Assembly: GCA_031415375.1 (NCBI GenBank)
Contig: JANORP010000206.1
Coordinates: forward strand, 9,108-73,107
Direction of reading: 5' to 3'
Origin: JADKCL01 sp031415375
GTDB lineage: Bacteria > Bacteroidota > Bacteroidia > J057 > JADKCL01
DNA length: 64,000 nt
Part shown: one piece after another, positions 61,060 through 64,000 of the stretch
How positions within the stretch are numbered: position 1 is the stretch's first letter
Layout: every line of letters starts with the position of its first letter
Made by a program: the position numbers and the translations under genes
Notes under the pieces: generated by a model
Told to the model about the DNA's origin: nothing
The model's input: only the letters and a program-made list of their open reading frames with translations
The model's database searches: none

Positions 61060-61986
61060 ATGCGAGCTACAATTTGGTTCATGATCACCGCGACGATGCT
61101 GCTCAGCGCCTGCCAGCAGGCAGCCTCGGCCGAGACTGACTATGGGGCGATCGGAGAGAGTATTTCCGAGAAAAATCCCCACATGCCCACGACCTTTGTG
61201 GACACGACTGGCAGCAAATATGCCTGGTTCAAGATGTACAACCCCGTGCAGGCCCTGCAACACCGCATCGCACCACCCGAGGGTTACGTGCGCAAGCCAC
61301 TTCCAGAGGGCAGTTTTGGGGAATGGCTACGCGGCATCCCCATCAAACCCGGCAAGCCACAAGTCATGCTCTTCAATGGCCAACCCAAGGAAAACCAGGA
61401 GGCACAATTTGCAGTCGTGAACATCGATGTCGGCAAGCGCGACTTGCAGCAATGCGCAGACGCCGTGATGCGCCTGCGTGCCGAATACTTGTATTCCCAA
61501 AGCCAGCATGAGGCGATCCACTTCAACTTTACCAGCGGTGCCAACTGTGCTTGGACGCAGTGGAAGCAAGGTTATCGCCCGTCGATCGCTGGGGCCAAGA
61601 TCAATTGGGTCAAGAAAGCGGAACCCTCGGCTTCCCATGAAAACTTTCGTGCTTACATGGATGTGATCTTTACCTATGCAGGCACCGCTTCCCTGGAAAA
61701 GGAACTTGAAAAAATCGGCTCGCTCAAGGCGATGCAAATCGGCGACGTGTTCATCCAAGGCGGCTTTCCAGGCCACGCCATCCTTGTGATGGACGTCGTG
61801 GAAAATCCCGACAACGGCCACCACAAGTATCTGCTCGCCCAGAGCTACATGCCTGCCCAAGACATGCACATCCTCATCAACCCCCTCGACCCCAAATCGC
61901 CCTGGTACGACGCCGAGGCCATAGGCCCCGTCGAGACCCCGGAATGGTCATTTTTGCAGCAAGACATCCGCCGATTCAAGGATTGA
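61060..61986 (+). CDS. DUF4846 lipoprotein
   Basis: The 308-residue protein has a lipoprotein signal (MITATMLLSAC, acylated Cys18). The mature part matches DUF4846: EGSFGEWLRGIPIKPGKPQV, DLQQCADAVMRLRAEYLYSQ, HFNFTSGANCAWTQWKQGYR and GDVFIQGGFPGHAILVMDVV. The last block, with GHA, recalls the substrate-site segment of amidase-like folds, but no catalytic mechanism is established for the family. It is monocistronic behind a tight promoter box. Confidence 0.88.
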   Translation: MRATIWFMITATMLLSACQQAASAETDYGAIGESISEKNPHMPTTFVDTTGSKYAWFKMYNPVQALQHRIAPPEGYVRKPLPEGSFGEWLRGIPIKPGKPQVMLFNGQPKENQEAQFAVVNIDVGKRDLQQCADAVMRLRAEYLYSQSQHEAIHFNFTSGANCAWTQWKQGYRPSIAGAKINWVKKAEPSASHENFRAYMDVIFTYAGTASLEKELEKIGSLKAMQIGDVFIQGGFPGHAILVMDVVENPDNGHHKYLLAQSYMPAQDMHILINPLDPKSPWYDAEAIGPVETPEWSFLQQDIRRFKD

Positions 61987-62055
61987 AAATGGCCCTCCCC
62001 GCAAGATCAATGTCATTGAGTGAAGGATTTTGAACCTGAAATCGGTACGCTTTGC

Positions 62056-62145
62056 AAGCCTGAAAGGCTTGAATGTGAGTAGCCGCGGACGAAGTCCGGG
62101 GCTACCGCGAATCACCGATCCAGCAACCCAGAATGGGTTGAATGT
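62056..62145. repeat. Composite intergenic repeat with three hairpins
   Basis: AAGCC-TGAAA-GGCTT (62056-62070) and AACCC-AGAAT-GGGTT (62125-62139) are each followed by GAATGT. Between them, a 12-bp-arm hairpin (62079-62105, one mismatch) has the loop GAA. This pattern of hairpin plus GAATGT is like that of dispersed intergenic repeats in other Bacteroidota and Planctomycetes. It fills much of the 274-bp gap 61987-62260. Confidence 0.6.
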
Positions 62146-62260
62146 TACCAACCTACAAGGATGGCTGTCAACACTCAACTCCGCTTGCGGCGGATTGGCA
62201 CTCCTACGGGTTCGCAGACTGTGGGTGAAACCCATGATGATGCACCCGCAAAGCACGTGA

Positions 62261-62923
62261 TCAATCTGGTCGATGCTGCTTGATGAATGCTGTCGGTACG
62301 AGGAACCCCGTCGTGTCTTCCCCATAACCGCCACCGAGGCCCATATTGGCTTGGTGCCGCATCTCAAAATGCAAGTGCGCCCAATAGGCACCATGGGCAT
62401 CGCCGATGGTGCCGAGCTGCTGCCCGCGCTGCAGCGTGTCCCCGACTTGCACCATCATCTGATCGAGGTGCGCATACAGCGACTCGATGAGGCGTGGCGC
62501 GACCCCCGAGCCGATGTTGTGCTGCACAATCACCACATTGCCCCAGCCAGCGCCATAGTCTTCCGCAGTGTGCACGATGCCCATCCCCGTCGAGAAGACG
62601 GGATCGCCCTTGTCGGTATTCCCGCCACCGACCCCATTCCAATCTTCGCCAAGGTGATTGTTTTCCTGAAATTTTTGTGCGTTGTAATACTTCTTGGCAT
62701 CTGGCGGACCCACGGGGAAGTCAAAACCATCTGTAGGCGGTGGCACTACAGCTATTGCGCCGACAGGTATGAAGGGGGTTTCGGATGCCTCATGTAGCGC
62801 AATCGCCTTGCCATCGCCCAACTGTGATGGACTCCCTTGGGCGACAAGCTGCATGACCAGCACCACTGCAATCGACGCTGTGATCGCACTGCCAATGGCA
62901 AACCACAAGAATCTCCTATTCAT
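62261..62923 (-). CDS. M23-family peptidase (copy 2)
   Basis: From ATG 62923 the protein has 220 residues with an N-terminal anchor or signal helix (FAIGSAITASIAVVLVMQLV). The LytM/M23 zinc site is intact: HLGEDWNGVGGGN (HxxxD) and WAHLHFE (HxH), with LYAHLDQM as the additional conserved histidine. M23 enzymes cut peptidoglycan cross-links. It overlaps the upstream paralog by ATGA, so the pair is translationally coupled. Confidence 0.88.
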   Translation of the reverse strand: MNRRFLWFAIGSAITASIAVVLVMQLVAQGSPSQLGDGKAIALHEASETPFIPVGAIAVVPPPTDGFDFPVGPPDAKKYYNAQKFQENNHLGEDWNGVGGGNTDKGDPVFSTGMGIVHTAEDYGAGWGNVVIVQHNIGSGVAPRLIESLYAHLDQMMVQVGDTLQRGQQLGTIGDAHGAYWAHLHFEMRHQANMGLGGGYGEDTTGFLVPTAFIKQHRPD

Positions 62924-63633
62924 AGTTTTTTGAGCGGGCGATGGGCCTCGATGAATGCCGTAGGATCGACAAAGCCGAGGGTATCCCCGGCATAGCCGCA
63001 ACCGACCTCCTTGCCGGGCTTGGTGCGCGCCTCAAAATGCAGGTGGGCATGGTACTTGCCGTCGGCATTGCCGATGGTGCCGATCACCTCCCCGCGTTTC
63101 ATGACATACCCAGGGCGCACCCAAGAGGTCGATACGTGGGCGTAAAAGGTCTCGATATAGCGCGGCGCGTCCCGAGTCCCATAGTTGTGCAAGAGGCGGA
63201 TCACATTGCCCCAACCAGGGCCCACAAATTTGGAAAAGATCACTACGCCAGTTGCTGCAGCATATACATAGTCTCCAAAATCGGTATTGCCCCCGCCTGC
63301 GCCATTCCAATCTTCCCCCAAGTGCTCCAAATCTTTGGGGAGAAATCCCCGCGCCTTGAAGTAGGTCTTGGCGTCGGGTGGCCCGACTGGGAAATCAAAA
63401 CCGTCACAAGGCATTAGCTTTGCGAGCAAAGCTGTATCAATTGGCGGCGCCTCCTCAGCCACCCAATCGACCTTGGGAGTCCCTGTCACCACTGCCGATG
63501 TCGTGCCTTGTGAATAGTCGGTGAGATTCTCTACCCCAGCATCGCCACAACCCGTCGCGATCACCATCGATCCTATCGTCACAGTCACCAGCAAACCAAA
63601 TTGGAAGATTGCACGAAAATTGCTTATCCGCAT
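62920..63633 (-). CDS. M23-family peptidase lipoprotein (copy 1)
   Basis: The 237-residue protein has a lipoprotein signal (LLVTVTIGSMVIATGC, acylated Cys ~29). The M23 core matches its neighbour closely: DGFDFPVGPPDAKTYF, HLGEDWNGAGGGNTDFGDYV and HAHLHFEARTKPG. All zinc ligands are present. It is the upstream member of a tandem pair and differs from the second by its lipid anchor. Substrate specificity between the two may differ. Confidence 0.88.
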   Translation of the reverse strand: MRISNFRAIFQFGLLVTVTIGSMVIATGCGDAGVENLTDYSQGTTSAVVTGTPKVDWVAEEAPPIDTALLAKLMPCDGFDFPVGPPDAKTYFKARGFLPKDLEHLGEDWNGAGGGNTDFGDYVYAAATGVVIFSKFVGPGWGNVIRLLHNYGTRDAPRYIETFYAHVSTSWVRPGYVMKRGEVIGTIGNADGKYHAHLHFEARTKPGKEVGCGYAGDTLGFVDPTAFIEAHRPLKKL

Positions 63634-63832
63634 AGCGGCAAAGTTAAGGTGGAACTTTATTCCTCCACAGTAGATCTCGTTACAAATTCAGTATCAGGCA
63701 AAAAAGCTTCCCCTTCAAGGGTAAGAAATTAAATATTCGTCGCAAATAGGTCGAGGTTCGCATGAGGTCTACTATAGGTTGGTCGAAGAAAATCCCACCT
63801 TTAACGGTTTAGATCAAAAATTCTTCGAAAAA

Positions 63833-63866
63833 TTTGGTGCATCTGAAATTTCCTTTCGTATATTTG
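63833..63866 (+). promoter_or_regulatory. Candidate promoter reading out of the window
   Basis: TTTG (63833-63836), a 22-bp spacer and TATATTTG (63859-63866) match the Bacteroidota consensus, with spacing at the long end of the known range. Confidence 0.4.
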
Positions 63867-63979
63867 AATCATAGAAACAACATAGAATATCAGTCGCAGC
63901 GGCTAAGCAGCTTGTAAAAGATTGTGAACTGCTGCGTTGTCATAAATTTAGAGGGTGATTTTTGATTCTTTTCATGAAG

Positions 63980-64000
63980 CCCCGGGTCCCAAACCCGGGG
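63980..64000. repeat. Hairpin repeat at the window edge
   Basis: CCCCGGGT-CCCAA-ACCCGGGG has perfect 8-bp arms. It may be the start of a composite repeat like the one at 62056, and may continue beyond the window. Confidence 0.5.

Larger units (their letters stand above)
63634..64000. other. 367-bp region at the right edge without a recognisable gene
   Basis: I see no open frame of note. It contains a candidate plus-strand promoter (63833-63866) and ends in a hairpin repeat (63980-64000), so a gene probably begins beyond the window. Confidence 0.5.

Noticed and set aside
1..64000. CRISPR array, tRNA or rRNA genes, prophage or integrase signals
   Set aside because: No regularly spaced direct repeats, no tRNA-like cloverleaf or rRNA stretches, and no recombinase or capsid motifs were seen. 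The TPR-CHAT protein is not accompanied by any cas gene.

Overview
The window looks like a chromosomal segment of a Bacteroidota bacterium, probably Saprospiria/Chitinophagia-like. It encodes type IX secretion (T9SS) factors (a PorX-type regulator and two tandem PorZ-type propellers) and proteins ending in T9SS-like sorting domains. It also carries DUF1573, DUF1460, DUF5916 and DUF4846 proteins, SusC-free outer-membrane barrels, and several promoters of the Bacteroidota type (TTTG, spacer, TAnnTTTG). Base composition is moderate, with strong third-position bias that creates many long antisense shadow frames. I see no rRNA, tRNA, CRISPR array, integrase or transposase.

Layout. 1-6982: a partial gene at the left edge, a porin, a DUF1573 protein, then a leftward cluster (DprE1-like oxidase, Panacea-domain protein, DprE2-like reductase, GT-C glycosyltransferase) and a small exported protein. 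7043-17041: hotdog dehydratase, PorX, a membrane protein/XRE regulator pair, an HD phosphohydrolase, an AftB/ZomB-like membrane glycosyltransferase, a TPR histidine kinase, and a HAD phosphatase overlapping a polytopic membrane protein. 17282-23202: porZ-porZ-hypothetical-recO operon. 23265-35188: a fused 2-oxoacid dehydrogenase E1, M61 peptidase, DUF1573, TatD, a SHOCT-like protein, DUF1460 amidase-like, DUF5916 barrel and several hypotheticals. 35352-39909: TPR kinase/LuxR regulator pair, then a hisF/hisH pair behind a well-formed promoter. 40087-46408: ECF sigma and TPR-bearing anti-sigma, divergent from a tail-anchored exported protein and a TPR-CHAT protease. 46412-63633: accessory-looking mixture with two paralogous lipoproteins, FtcD, RhuM, T9SS cargo, b-type cytochrome, methyltransferase, porin, a truncated HigA-like antitoxin, unknown exported proteins, DUF4846 and two tandem M23 peptidases. 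The intergenic gaps in this part are rich in hairpin repeats.

How the genes fit together. Three themes stand out. (1) Envelope glycan synthesis: DprE1- and DprE2-like enzymes are the pair that epimerises polyprenyl-phosphoryl-ribose to arabinose in actinobacteria, and here they sit with GT-C enzymes that use polyprenyl-phosphate sugars. (2) Type IX secretion: PorX, duplicated PorZ and cargo. (3) Envelope-to-transcription signalling: the sigma/anti-sigma/CHAT cassette has a topology in which an anchored periplasmic CHAT protease could reach the periplasmic domain of the anti-sigma factor. This third item is the best candidate for an undescribed system; its function is inferred, not shown. All family assignments rest on reading motifs by eye without database searches.
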